Below are positions 10,579-18,387 of a DNA stretch of 64,000 nt, piece by piece (the stretch's first letter is position 1; every line of letters begins with the position of its first letter). Source of the stretch: Flavobacteriaceae bacterium EG-1 (GTDB taxonomy: Bacteria; Bacteroidota; Bacteroidia; Flavobacteriales; Flavobacteriaceae); contig NZ_WJPK01000004.1 of the NCBI RefSeq assembly GCF_009649685.1, positions 1 through 64,000 of the forward strand, given 5' to 3'. Made by a program: the position numbers and the translations under genes. The notes below the pieces were generated by a model. The model had not been told where the DNA came from and searched no databases. It worked only from the letters and a program-made list of their open reading frames with translations.

Positions 10579-12519
10579 ATGAATAAAAAAATAAATTATC
10601 TGCTTATTCTTACAGTTTTGGCTTGCACCCTAGTAACTGCACAGAATAAAAAAGTGAATAAAGCTCTTGAAGAATTTGAAAACTTATCATATGATACAGC
10701 AATAGATTCGTACGAAGATTTAATCAACAAAGGATACTCGGAAGAACAGATTTATAAAAATCTTGGGCTAGCAAATTATAAAAATGCCAATTACACCGAG
10801 ACGGCGAATTGGTTAAGTAGACTTTTTAAATTAAACAATAGTGATGTTGAATCTAATTATGTTTACATGTATGCCCAATCACTAAAATCATCTGAAGAGT
10901 ATGAAGCTTCAAACGTTTGGATGCAAAAGTATGAGGCTGTGAAAAACACAGAAATTAGAGCTCAAAAAATTGCTGCAAAACCAGATTATTTAACTGAAAT
11001 TAATGAGCAATCTGGAAGATATGACATTAAGAATTTAAGTATCAACTCTGCTGCTTCCGATTTTGCTCCTTCATTTAAAGAAGACCAATTAGTTTTCTCC
11101 ACAGCTCGCGATAGCGGTACAACTGCTAAATATGTACATTCTTGGAACAACAAGCCTTTCACTAATTTATATATAGCAACACCGTCTACTGATGATGATT
11201 TTGGAACGCCTAAAAAATTATCTTCATTAAACAAAAAAACTCATGAAACCTCAGCTGTTTTTACTAAAGACGGTTCAACAGTTTATTTTACAAGAAACAA
11301 TTCTAATAACGGGAATTTCTCTAGAGATGATAAAGGAGTTAGCAGATTAAAAATATATCGTGCTAAACTAGATGATGGCATTTGGAAAAATATTTCTGAA
11401 CTTCCATTTAATGGTGATAATTTCTCAACTGCCCACCCAACTTTAAGTAAAGATGAAAGTAAATTGTATTTTGCTTCTGATATGGAAGGATCATATGGTG
11501 CTTCAGATATTTTTGTGGTTACTATAAATGAAGATGGTAGCTTCGGAACCCCAAAAAATCTTGGAAATGGCATTAATACAGAAGGTCGTGAAACATTTCC
11601 TTTTATAACTGAAGACAACGTGCTTTACTTTTCTTCTGATGGTCATCCAGGTTTAGGTGGACTAGATGTTTTTGCAACTCAATTAGGAGATTCAGAAATT
11701 TTAAATATCGTAAACATTGGGAAACCAATAAACAGTGAACAAGATGATTTCTCATTTATTATAAATAGTGAATCACGTAAAGGTTTTTTTGCCTCAAATA
11801 GAGCCGGCGGTCAAGGTGGTGATGACATCTATGGTTTTATTGAAAATGAACCTATTAACCTTCATGTAAAAACTTTATTATCGGGTATTGTTAGTGATGA
11901 AGAAAGTGGTGAGTTGTTAGCAGCTGCAAATGTTAAGATGGTAGATTTTGAAGGTAAGACAGTAGCCGAAACTGTTTCAAATGAAAATGGTGTATTCGCA
12001 TTAGACGATAACTTTAAAAATGGCACATATACAATAATAGGTATTGGTGAAGGTTACAACCGTTTAGAAACACAAGTTACAGTTATACGAGGGCAAGACA
12101 AAACAGCATTAGAAATAAAATTAAATAAAGTTTTAAAAGAAGCCCCTGTTGGTACAGATTTAGCCAAGTTCTTAAATCTGAAACCAGTATACTTTGATTT
12201 GGATAAATCGAATATACGATCTGATGCCGCAACCACATTAACAGCGGTATTAAAGTACTTAGAATTTTATCCAAATATGAGAGTACAAGTACAATCTCAT
12301 ACCGATGTTAAGGCTAGTAAATCCTATAACAATAGACTATCTAATAGACGTGCAAAAAGTACAGTTTCTTATTTAATTGAAAACGGAATTAATGAGGAAA
12401 GATTAACCAGTAAAGGTTTTGGCGAATCACAATTAATTAACGACTGTACAACTTTAGAAAAATGTACAGATGAAAAACACGAAGAAAACAGAAGATCAGA
12501 ATTTATAGTTTTAGAATAA
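10579..12519 (+). CDS. OmpA family protein with PD40 propeller (second copy)
   Basis: A 646-residue exported protein with a signal peptide ending near CTLVTAQ. It has the same architecture as the protein at 2401: TPR-like repeats (about 30-130), PD40 propeller strands (about 150-420; FAPSFKEDQLVFSTARD, TVYFTRNN, KLYFASDMEGS, DDIYGF), a regulatory Ig-like fold (about 435-510), and a C-terminal OmpA domain (about 525-646; VYFDLDKSNIR, VQSHTDVK, NRRSEFIV). It probably anchors the outer-membrane complex of triad two to peptidoglycan. A strong intrinsic terminator follows 21 bp after the stop, so this is the last gene of the operon. Confidence 0.9.
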   Translation: MNKKINYLLILTVLACTLVTAQNKKVNKALEEFENLSYDTAIDSYEDLINKGYSEEQIYKNLGLANYKNANYTETANWLSRLFKLNNSDVESNYVYMYAQSLKSSEEYEASNVWMQKYEAVKNTEIRAQKIAAKPDYLTEINEQSGRYDIKNLSINSAASDFAPSFKEDQLVFSTARDSGTTAKYVHSWNNKPFTNLYIATPSTDDDFGTPKKLSSLNKKTHETSAVFTKDGSTVYFTRNNSNNGNFSRDDKGVSRLKIYRAKLDDGIWKNISELPFNGDNFSTAHPTLSKDESKLYFASDMEGSYGASDIFVVTINEDGSFGTPKNLGNGINTEGRETFPFITEDNVLYFSSDGHPGLGGLDVFATQLGDSEILNIVNIGKPINSEQDDFSFIINSESRKGFFASNRAGGQGGDDIYGFIENEPINLHVKTLLSGIVSDEESGELLAAANVKMVDFEGKTVAETVSNENGVFALDDNFKNGTYTIIGIGEGYNRLETQVTVIRGQDKTALEIKLNKVLKEAPVGTDLAKFLNLKPVYFDLDKSNIRSDAATTLTAVLKYLEFYPNMRVQVQSHTDVKASKSYNNRLSNRRAKSTVSYLIENGINEERLTSKGFGESQLINDCTTLEKCTDEKHEENRRSEFIVLE

Positions 12520-12540
12520 TAATTAACCAACTCAAAAATG

Positions 12541-12567
12541 GGCCATTCATAAAGAATGGCCTTTTTT
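12541..12567 (+). terminator. Intrinsic terminator closing the second adhesin triad
   Basis: GGCCATTC (12541-12548), loop ATAAA, GAATGGCC (12554-12561), followed by six T. A perfect 8-bp stem just after the OmpA stop. Confidence 0.9.
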
Positions 12568-12641
12568 ATTTACAATAAAAAATTATCATTTTAAAATTAA
12601 AAATGATTTGGTATCAAAGTTCATTTCTATTTAAAGTGTCT

Positions 12642-12649
12642 TAATTTTG
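12642..12649 (+). promoter_or_regulatory. -7 promoter element of ctaA
   Basis: TAATTTTG is an exact TAnnTTTG match, 9 bp before the ATG at 12659. No convincing -33 element is seen. A start of transcription near 12653 would leave almost no leader to the first ATG, and about 18 nt to the in-frame ATG at 12671. Confidence 0.45.
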
Positions 12650-12658
12650 CATTTATAG

Positions 12659-13705
12659 ATGAATGTGAAAATGAAAGAAAACTTTCGAAAAACAGCCAAA
12701 GTCACTTTAATACTTGTTTACCTAGTCATTGTTGCGGGAGCCGTGGTTCGAATGACAGGTAGCGGCATGGGTTGCCCAGATTGGCCTAAATGTTTTGGTC
12801 ACTATATTCCACCAACAGAAATCTCTGAATTGCAATGGCATTCAGAAATGGATGTTAAAAAAGGACAAATAATTATTGTAAATGAAACTTTAAAAGTTGC
12901 TAAAGCTAATTTTACAACTAATGAGAATTATAATGAACAGAATTGGTTACCCTATACCAAACATAAATATGCTGAATTTAATGCAACCCATACTTGGATA
13001 GAATACATCAATAGATTGTGTGGTGCACTAGCAGGACTAGGAACATTTATACTTGCAATATTATCTTTTAGCTTTTGGAAAACCCATAAAAGTATAACAT
13101 TAATTTCATGGCTTACAGTATTTGCAATGGGCTTTCAAGGTTGGTTAGGTGCAACCGTTGTTTACTCGGTTTTAGAACCAGCTAAAATTACCATTCATAT
13201 GATAATGGCCTTAATAATTGTAGCATTATTAATTTATCTGGTCTTTAAATCTAAAGCGAAAAACGCCACTGACCGGTATTCTAAAAAGCTAAACACCTTG
13301 TTAGGAATAGCACTTTTTCTAACGCTAATACAAATAGCTCTGGGTACCCAAGTTAGACAATTTGTAGATGAGCAAATAGATATTGTAGGCTATACTGCAA
13401 AAAATCTTTGGCTACAAAATGCCTCTATTCAATTTTATTTTCATCGAACTTTCTCAATTATAGTGGTGCTTTTAAACTCTTTTATATTGTATCGAATTCG
13501 AAAAGACAATCTGAGTTTGAGTAAAATCAACTGGGTTATTCTTTTAATAGGATTAGAAATAGTAACTGGTATATTTATGTATTACTGGGATTTCCCCTTT
13601 TCTACACAAGCAATTCACTTAGTTTTAGCCTCAATACTTTTTGGGATTCAATTTTATTTGCTCTTGGAAGCCTTAAATACTAGAAAAAGTAATAAAACTT
13701 TGTAA
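12659..13705 (+). CDS. ctaA: Heme A synthase (COX15/CtaA family)
   Basis: A 348-residue inner-membrane protein with about eight hydrophobic helices. It converts heme O to heme A for cytochrome c oxidase. Family landmarks: VIVAGAVVRMTGSGMGCPDWPKCFG at residues about 24-48, the His-bearing helix FNATHTWIEYINRLCGALAGLG, and further candidate heme-ligand His residues in KITIHMIMAL, FYFHRTFSI and QAIHLVLAS. Length is normal for the family. An in-frame ATG at 12671 (MKENF) could be the real start because the promoter -7 box lies so close to 12659. The gene stands alone between a terminator and the next gene's promoter, which overlaps its TAA stop. Confidence 0.92.
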   Translation: MNVKMKENFRKTAKVTLILVYLVIVAGAVVRMTGSGMGCPDWPKCFGHYIPPTEISELQWHSEMDVKKGQIIIVNETLKVAKANFTTNENYNEQNWLPYTKHKYAEFNATHTWIEYINRLCGALAGLGTFILAILSFSFWKTHKSITLISWLTVFAMGFQGWLGATVVYSVLEPAKITIHMIMALIIVALLIYLVFKSKAKNATDRYSKKLNTLLGIALFLTLIQIALGTQVRQFVDEQIDIVGYTAKNLWLQNASIQFYFHRTFSIIVVLLNSFILYRIRKDNLSLSKINWVILLIGLEIVTGIFMYYWDFPFSTQAIHLVLASILFGIQFYLLLEALNTRKSNKTL

Positions 13706-13710
13706 CTTTG
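13703..13710 (+). promoter_or_regulatory. -7 promoter element overlapping the ctaA stop codon
   Basis: TAACTTTG is an exact TAnnTTTG match whose first three bases are the ctaA stop codon. It lies 22 bp before the ATG at 13733 and suggests separate transcription of the pRiA4b ORF-3-like gene. No -33 element is evident. Confidence 0.4.
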
Positions 13711-13732
13711 CCAACTGCCCAAAATATAGCAA

Positions 13733-14233
13733 ATGATTTACAAAATCAGGATAATTTTAGATGCCGATGAAGATATCTTTAGAGATATTGAAATTGATGC
13801 TAGCAATACCTTAGAGGAACTGCATAATGCCATAACTCAAGCTTTTGGTTTTTTAGGTAATGAAATGGCTTCATTTTATACGTGTGACACGAATTGGAAC
13901 CAAGATGAAGAAATCGCACTTTTTGATATGAGTGAAAGTGGTTCGGATGTTCGATTAATGAACGAGACCTTTTTAGAAGATTTGTTAAGCGTCCGAAACC
14001 CTAAGCTTATTTATGTTTATGATTTTATGAGTATGTGGACTTTCTTCGTAGAATTGGCCGATATTGTAAAAAAAGAAGATGGTCGTTCATACCCGAACCT
14101 TTTGTTTACTTTTGGAGAAGTACCAGACGCTCCTCCAGAAAAAAAATTCGAATCTGAAAGAACTGAAGAAGACGAGAATGAAGAGTATTTAGGAAATTAC
14201 GACGACCTTGATTTTGATGAGAATTGGAACTAG
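13733..14233 (+). CDS. Plasmid pRiA4b ORF-3-like family protein
   Basis: A 166-residue soluble, very acidic protein. It opens with IYKIRIILDADEDIFRDIEIDASNTLEELHNAITQAFGF and contains FYTCDTNWNQ and YDFMSMWTFFVELAD, a pattern I associate with the PRiA4_ORF3 family (also called IS1096-passenger TnpR-like). It has an Asp/Glu-rich tail from about residue 145. Members are widespread in chromosomes and their function is not established. No transposase or inverted repeats lie nearby, so the mobile-element name should not be taken literally here. It has its own likely -7 box and is monocistronic. Confidence 0.75.
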   Translation: MIYKIRIILDADEDIFRDIEIDASNTLEELHNAITQAFGFLGNEMASFYTCDTNWNQDEEIALFDMSESGSDVRLMNETFLEDLLSVRNPKLIYVYDFMSMWTFFVELADIVKKEDGRSYPNLLFTFGEVPDAPPEKKFESERTEEDENEEYLGNYDDLDFDENWN

Positions 14234-14342
14234 ATTTCTTTTTAAAAATATGAACATCACATTATAATTGATTGATTCGAACCCTTGATTTATTTTGCCC
14301 CATAACTCTTTTAAGTACTAACTTCTAAATTTTAATTAAAGC

Positions 14343-15398
14343 ATGATTAACCTCTATCCTACTCAAATTGAAACGCTATCATTACATCGCGTAGGTAATA
14401 AAAATAAAAGCGAAAGTCTGTTCCTTTCTGATGAGGCTTTTACGCTTAATGACGAAATTTCAGGCTTATTAAAAGAGTATTTTTTTAAGCCTTTCAGAGA
14501 AAAAGAAGAGAATTATTTCAAATTATCAAATGAGGTTGATGTTGAGTTTAATGAGATTTACAAACTAGCAGTAGAAATTTTCGAAGATCCAGAAAGCATT
14601 CATGCAGCATCGAAGAAAATTGCTAAATATTTATACGATCAAGGGGACCATCCTCATATAAAAAGTGGGGAATTGTATGTAAGCTACTTGCATAACGTAG
14701 TACTCGACAATAAGAAAATAGATGCCATAGGTATTTTTAAAAGTGAATTAAAACAAGATTTTTTACAATTCGATGAAAAAAGTAATAATCTTGATTTACT
14801 TATTGAGCAGGGCATTAACATAAATAAATTAGATAAAGGTTGTATTATTTTTAATGTCGAAAAAGAAGAAGGCTATAAAGTTTTATCTGTTGATAGTAAC
14901 CGATACGACACTAAATATTGGCTAGAAAATTTCTTAGGTTTAGAACCCTTAACTGACGACAATTTCTTAACTAAAAACTATCTTAAATTCTGTCAAAATT
15001 TTGCTAAAGATGTGGTTTTGCCAGCCGAAGATAAACAGCAAGAAGTATTGTTTATGAATAAAGCAGTAAATCATTTCGCTAAAAATGACGCTTTTGAAGA
15101 AACTAACTTCTTAAATGAAGTAATGGACAACCCGGAACTTATTCCCGAGTTTAAACATTACAAAGTAGAAAAGGGCCCTAAATATAGTATTGAAGATGTT
15201 TCTAATTTCGACATTGCTAACAAAGCAGTTTCTGTTGCTCGAAAAAAGATAAAAAGTGTTATTAATTTAGATACAAACATTCAAATTAAATTGGACTTTG
15301 TAAACCCTGAATCAGCCGAGAAATTTGTTGAAAAAGGTTGGGATGAAGAAAGACAGATGTATTATTACCTCGTATATTTTAATAAGGAGAATAATTAG
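14343..15398 (+). CDS. Nucleoid-associated protein (NdpA/YejK-like family)
   Basis: A 351-residue soluble protein. Its features fit the 37-kDa nucleoid-associated (NA37) family: MINLYPTQIETLSLHRVGNK at the start, YLYDQGDHPHIKSGELYVSYLHNVVLDNKKIDAIGIFKSE in the middle (residues about 97-137), and a C-terminal segment with KSVINLDTNIQIKLDFVNPES. Escherichia coli YejK is about the same length and binds the nucleoid; the biochemical role in Bacteroidota is not known. The upstream 109 bp contain the near-match TTATTTTG (one mismatch to the -7 consensus). It is convergent with the kinase-like gene downstream, and no clear terminator lies between them. Confidence 0.8.
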   Translation: MINLYPTQIETLSLHRVGNKNKSESLFLSDEAFTLNDEISGLLKEYFFKPFREKEENYFKLSNEVDVEFNEIYKLAVEIFEDPESIHAASKKIAKYLYDQGDHPHIKSGELYVSYLHNVVLDNKKIDAIGIFKSELKQDFLQFDEKSNNLDLLIEQGININKLDKGCIIFNVEKEEGYKVLSVDSNRYDTKYWLENFLGLEPLTDDNFLTKNYLKFCQNFAKDVVLPAEDKQQEVLFMNKAVNHFAKNDAFEETNFLNEVMDNPELIPEFKHYKVEKGPKYSIEDVSNFDIANKAVSVARKKIKSVINLDTNIQIKLDFVNPESAEKFVEKGWDEERQMYYYLVYFNKENN

Positions 15399-15454
15399 AC
15401 TAATAAAAATTAAACTTGTTAAATAAATGCTACAGTTTTGATCTTTTTGAAAGG

Positions 15455-16537
15455 TTATATTTTTATATTATGCTCAATTATTTGTTTAACACTTACATCT
15501 TCGTAGTTTCTTCGTACAAAATTAAGTGCTAAATCTAAAACCTCACCCATAGTTTTACATTTGCCAAAATTAGAATCTGAAGTAAGTTCTTCAATTTGTG
15601 CTTTTAGCATTGTAATATTCTCATTTGTAGAAATAGTATCCATTTTACAAATAGCTCGTAATTTTTTAATACGGTTACCGGAACTCAAAATACGTTTGGC
15701 GACCATAGAGCGTTCTTCTAATTTATATTGATCTACAGAATCTCTTAAAAGTTTCTCCCGAACCAATTCAACCATTTGAAAATTTTCTTTAAAAAACTGT
15801 GGCCGGTATACTTTTAACTTACCTTCAAAGCACTGTTGATCAAAATCAATAGCTCTAATTTTATAGACGACATGATCAAAATCATGCGTTGGTACAATCA
15901 CATAATTATAAGACCGCATATCCCCCAACAAACGTATCATGCACCGCTCATTGAATTTCACAAACTCCTTAGCTAATTGCGATTTTTCAGGTTCCGAACA
16001 AGTAGGTAGCATGTTTTTAATAAACTCATCGCCAGGTATACCAGCTATATGTTCTTCAATAAGAGTGTCTTTGTAAACCAAGAAGTTTAAATTATAAGGC
16101 GAAAGCATATGCTCTAATTCCAAACCATATATACGAGAAGCATCTGTCTTTTTTATATAGAAGTATGTAAAATTGTCGTTAAGTATATTTCTAACTTTAA
16201 TTCGAAATGGCTTCGAATTTCCGAAAGTACAGAAGTCTACTGCATCAACATTTAAATATTGATTAATATTTGTGCTACCGTCTGAAAGAAAAATTGAGTA
16301 CACCTTTTTTAAACTATCATCTATTTCTTTTCGCTCAAACTCAGAATAATAAACACGCACCCATAAAGTATCTACATCATTTTTATCATATAAAACTACT
16401 GATCCAGAAAAACGCAAAAGGTCATCGTAAAAAATAGGTATTTCACTTTTACGATTATAATTTGCTAAATATTCATCTAAGCCTTCACTTACAGGGTATG
16501 CTGGCTTCTTTTTTGACATTAATTTTTCTTCCGACAT
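15455..16537 (-). CDS. Unrecognised conserved-looking protein with kinase-like fold signature
   Basis: A 360-residue soluble protein that I cannot assign to a named family. The order of residues resembles a protein-kinase-like or aminoglycoside-phosphotransferase fold: a possible ATP-lysine (K129/K130 in FYIKKTDAS), an acidic helix residue (E140 or E142), a hinge-like LIEEHIAGIPGDEF (159-172), a catalytic-loop-like GDMRSYN (G205, D206, N211), and a metal-binding-like IDFDQ (D231, D233). The C-terminal 110 residues are charged and helical. The start at 16537 (MSEEKLM) is followed by an alternative ATG at codon 7. It is divergent from the ABC genes. The fold is inferred by eye; substrate unknown. 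Confidence 0.6.
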   Translation of the reverse strand: MSEEKLMSKKKPAYPVSEGLDEYLANYNRKSEIPIFYDDLLRFSGSVVLYDKNDVDTLWVRVYYSEFERKEIDDSLKKVYSIFLSDGSTNINQYLNVDAVDFCTFGNSKPFRIKVRNILNDNFTYFYIKKTDASRIYGLELEHMLSPYNLNFLVYKDTLIEEHIAGIPGDEFIKNMLPTCSEPEKSQLAKEFVKFNERCMIRLLGDMRSYNYVIVPTHDFDHVVYKIRAIDFDQQCFEGKLKVYRPQFFKENFQMVELVREKLLRDSVDQYKLEERSMVAKRILSSGNRIKKLRAICKMDTISTNENITMLKAQIEELTSDSNFGKCKTMGEVLDLALNFVRRNYEDVSVKQIIEHNIKI

Positions 16538-16614
16538 TCTTTTTTCTATATCAATTGTAACAAATGTATGCTTTCTTCGTCAACTATTAAGAACGCTATT
16601 AAAGCCATTATATT

Positions 16615-17517
16615 TTGGAGAAAATACTCAGGGTAGAAAACTTAACTAAAAAATTTGGATCGTTAACAGCTGTAAGCGATTTATCCTTTTCAATTGAAAA
16701 AGGCAACGTCTACGGAATATTGGGTCCGAATGGTAGTGGTAAATCTACAACTCTGGGTATCGTACTAAATGTTGTTAATAAAACGATGGGAGAATTTTCT
16801 TGGTTTGATGGGAAAACCTCAACCCACGAAGCTTTAAAAAAAGTTGGTGCTATTATCGAACGCCCCAATTTTTACCCTTATATGACAGCCAAACAAAATT
16901 TGAAATTAGTTTGTAAGATAAAAGAGGTGCCCTCTGATAAAATTGAAGAAAAACTAGAATTAGTAGGATTATTACATCGGCAAAATAGCAAGTTTAAAAC
17001 CTATTCATTGGGTATGAAGCAACGACTTGCTATTGCCTCTGCTCTATTAAATGACCCTGAAATTTTAATTTTAGATGAACCAACAAATGGATTAGACCCG
17101 CAAGGAATTCATCAAATAAGAGAAATTATAAAAAAAATTGCAAGTCAAGGTACTACTATTCTTCTTGCTTCTCATCTACTTGATGAAGTCGAAAAAGTAT
17201 GCAGTCATGTTGTTATTCTTCGAAAAGGTGTCAAGTTATATTCAGGCCCTGTTGATGGTATGTTGGCTAGCCATGGATTTTTCGAATTAAAAACAAATAA
17301 TATGGAGAGCTTGGCCAATTATTTAAAAACACATGATAGTTTTGGCGACATCAAAATTGAACATGGTTTGTTAACGGCATACCTTACCCAAGAGTTAGAT
17401 GCAGGGACTTTGAACAAATTATTACTAGAAAAAGGTATAATACTTTCACATTTAGTAAAAAGAAAAGAAAGTCTTGAAGAGCAATTCTTATCACTAACCC
17501 AAAATCAAGCAAACTAA
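16615..17517 (+). CDS. ABC transporter ATP-binding protein (TTG start)
   Basis: A 300-residue ATPase. Walker A is GPNGSGKST (residues about 36-44), the signature is YSLGMKQRLAIASALL, Walker B is ILILDEPTNGLDP, and the H-loop is LLASHLLDE. This is the type that pairs with a separate membrane subunit for drug, antibiotic or lipid-like export. The start must be non-ATG: an in-frame stop lies at 16600-16602 and only AGC CAT TAT ATT precede TTG at 16615, where family homology begins (EKILRVENLTKKFGS). The permease follows after 6 bp, so the two form one operon. Substrate is not evident. Confidence 0.88.
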   Translation: MEKILRVENLTKKFGSLTAVSDLSFSIEKGNVYGILGPNGSGKSTTLGIVLNVVNKTMGEFSWFDGKTSTHEALKKVGAIIERPNFYPYMTAKQNLKLVCKIKEVPSDKIEEKLELVGLLHRQNSKFKTYSLGMKQRLAIASALLNDPEILILDEPTNGLDPQGIHQIREIIKKIASQGTTILLASHLLDEVEKVCSHVVILRKGVKLYSGPVDGMLASHGFFELKTNNMESLANYLKTHDSFGDIKIEHGLLTAYLTQELDAGTLNKLLLEKGIILSHLVKRKESLEEQFLSLTQNQAN

Positions 17518-17523
17518 CAAGCT

Positions 17524-18360
17524 ATGTTGCGATTATTAGAAATAGAGTTCATTAAACTTTGGAATAATAGAGCTAGTAAAATACTGGTCATTTCTTATTT
17601 TGTTCTATTAACTTCCATAGCACTCGTTGCTGCAATAAAATTTGATATTGGGCCTATTAAATTTCACTTGGCGGATCAAGGAATATTCAATTTTCCATAT
17701 ATATGGCATTTTAACACATTTATCACAGCCTTTTTTAAATTATTTTTAGCCATTGTTATCGTATCTATGATGGCCAACGAATACAGTAACAAAACCATAA
17801 AACAAAATTTAATTGACGGTCTATCCAAAAAGGAATTTATATTTTCTAAGTTTTTAACTGTTGTTTCGTTTTCACTAGTTTCTACCATTTTTGTATACGT
17901 CATCTCTTTAATACTTGGTTTAACTTATTCAGATTTTAATGAGATTTCTATCATCTTCTCGGACTTAGAATTTCTATTGGCTTTTTTTGTTAAGCTTATG
18001 GGCTTTTTTGCATTTTGCATGTTCGCAGGTATTCTTGTAAAGCGATCTGCATTTGCGCTAGGATTCTTAATATTATGGCAAATATTTGAAGGGTTTGCAA
18101 GAGGTATGTTTCGATGGAAAATTTTTGAGAATCATACTACTACAGATGCAGTTATGGGTCTTTTTCCACTAAACGCTATGTGGAATTTAATTGATGAACC
18201 TTTTTCAAGACTAGGTGCAGTTCAATCTCTTGGTGATCAAATCGGTGAAAATTTCAGGTTCGACTACGCAGTTCATTGGTATGAAATAGTAATCGTGCTA
18301 ATTTGGACGGCTATTTTCGTTTATCTATCCTATGTATTATTAAAAAAGCGTGATTTATAG
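17524..18360 (+). CDS. ABC transporter permease (ABC-2 type)
   Basis: A 278-residue integral membrane protein with about six hydrophobic helices, for example ILVISYFVLLTSIALVAAI near 20-38 and IVLIWTAIFVYLSYVLL at the C-terminus. It has the short cytosolic start MLRLLEIEFIKLWNNRASK and the segment MMANEYSNKTIKQNLIDGLSKKEFIFSKFL that are typical of ABC-2 permeases of the ABC-2-family type. It forms the channel for the ATPase encoded immediately upstream. The next gene, a T9SS cargo protein, starts only 27 bp downstream, so cotranscription with the secreted-protein cluster is plausible. Confidence 0.85.
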   Translation: MLRLLEIEFIKLWNNRASKILVISYFVLLTSIALVAAIKFDIGPIKFHLADQGIFNFPYIWHFNTFITAFFKLFLAIVIVSMMANEYSNKTIKQNLIDGLSKKEFIFSKFLTVVSFSLVSTIFVYVISLILGLTYSDFNEISIIFSDLEFLLAFFVKLMGFFAFCMFAGILVKRSAFALGFLILWQIFEGFARGMFRWKIFENHTTTDAVMGLFPLNAMWNLIDEPFSRLGAVQSLGDQIGENFRFDYAVHWYEIVIVLIWTAIFVYLSYVLLKKRDL

Positions 18361-18367
18361 TACCTTA

Positions 18368-18385
18368 TGCGTTCGAGAGAACGCA
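18368..18385 (+). promoter_or_regulatory. Hairpin with GAGA tetraloop abutting a start codon
   Basis: TGCGTTC (18368-18374), loop GAGA, GAACGCA (18379-18385): a perfect 7-bp stem closed by C-G over a GNRA tetraloop. It ends 2 bp before the ATG at 18388 and begins 7 bp after the permease stop. It could tune translation or mark an mRNA processing boundary; there is no U-tract. Confidence 0.5.
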
Positions 18386-18387
18386 AA

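Noticed and set aside
13733-14233. pRiA4b ORF-3/IS1096-passenger name taken as a sign of a mobile element
   Set aside because: No transposase, terminal inverted repeats or target duplications are nearby; the family is common in chromosomes.
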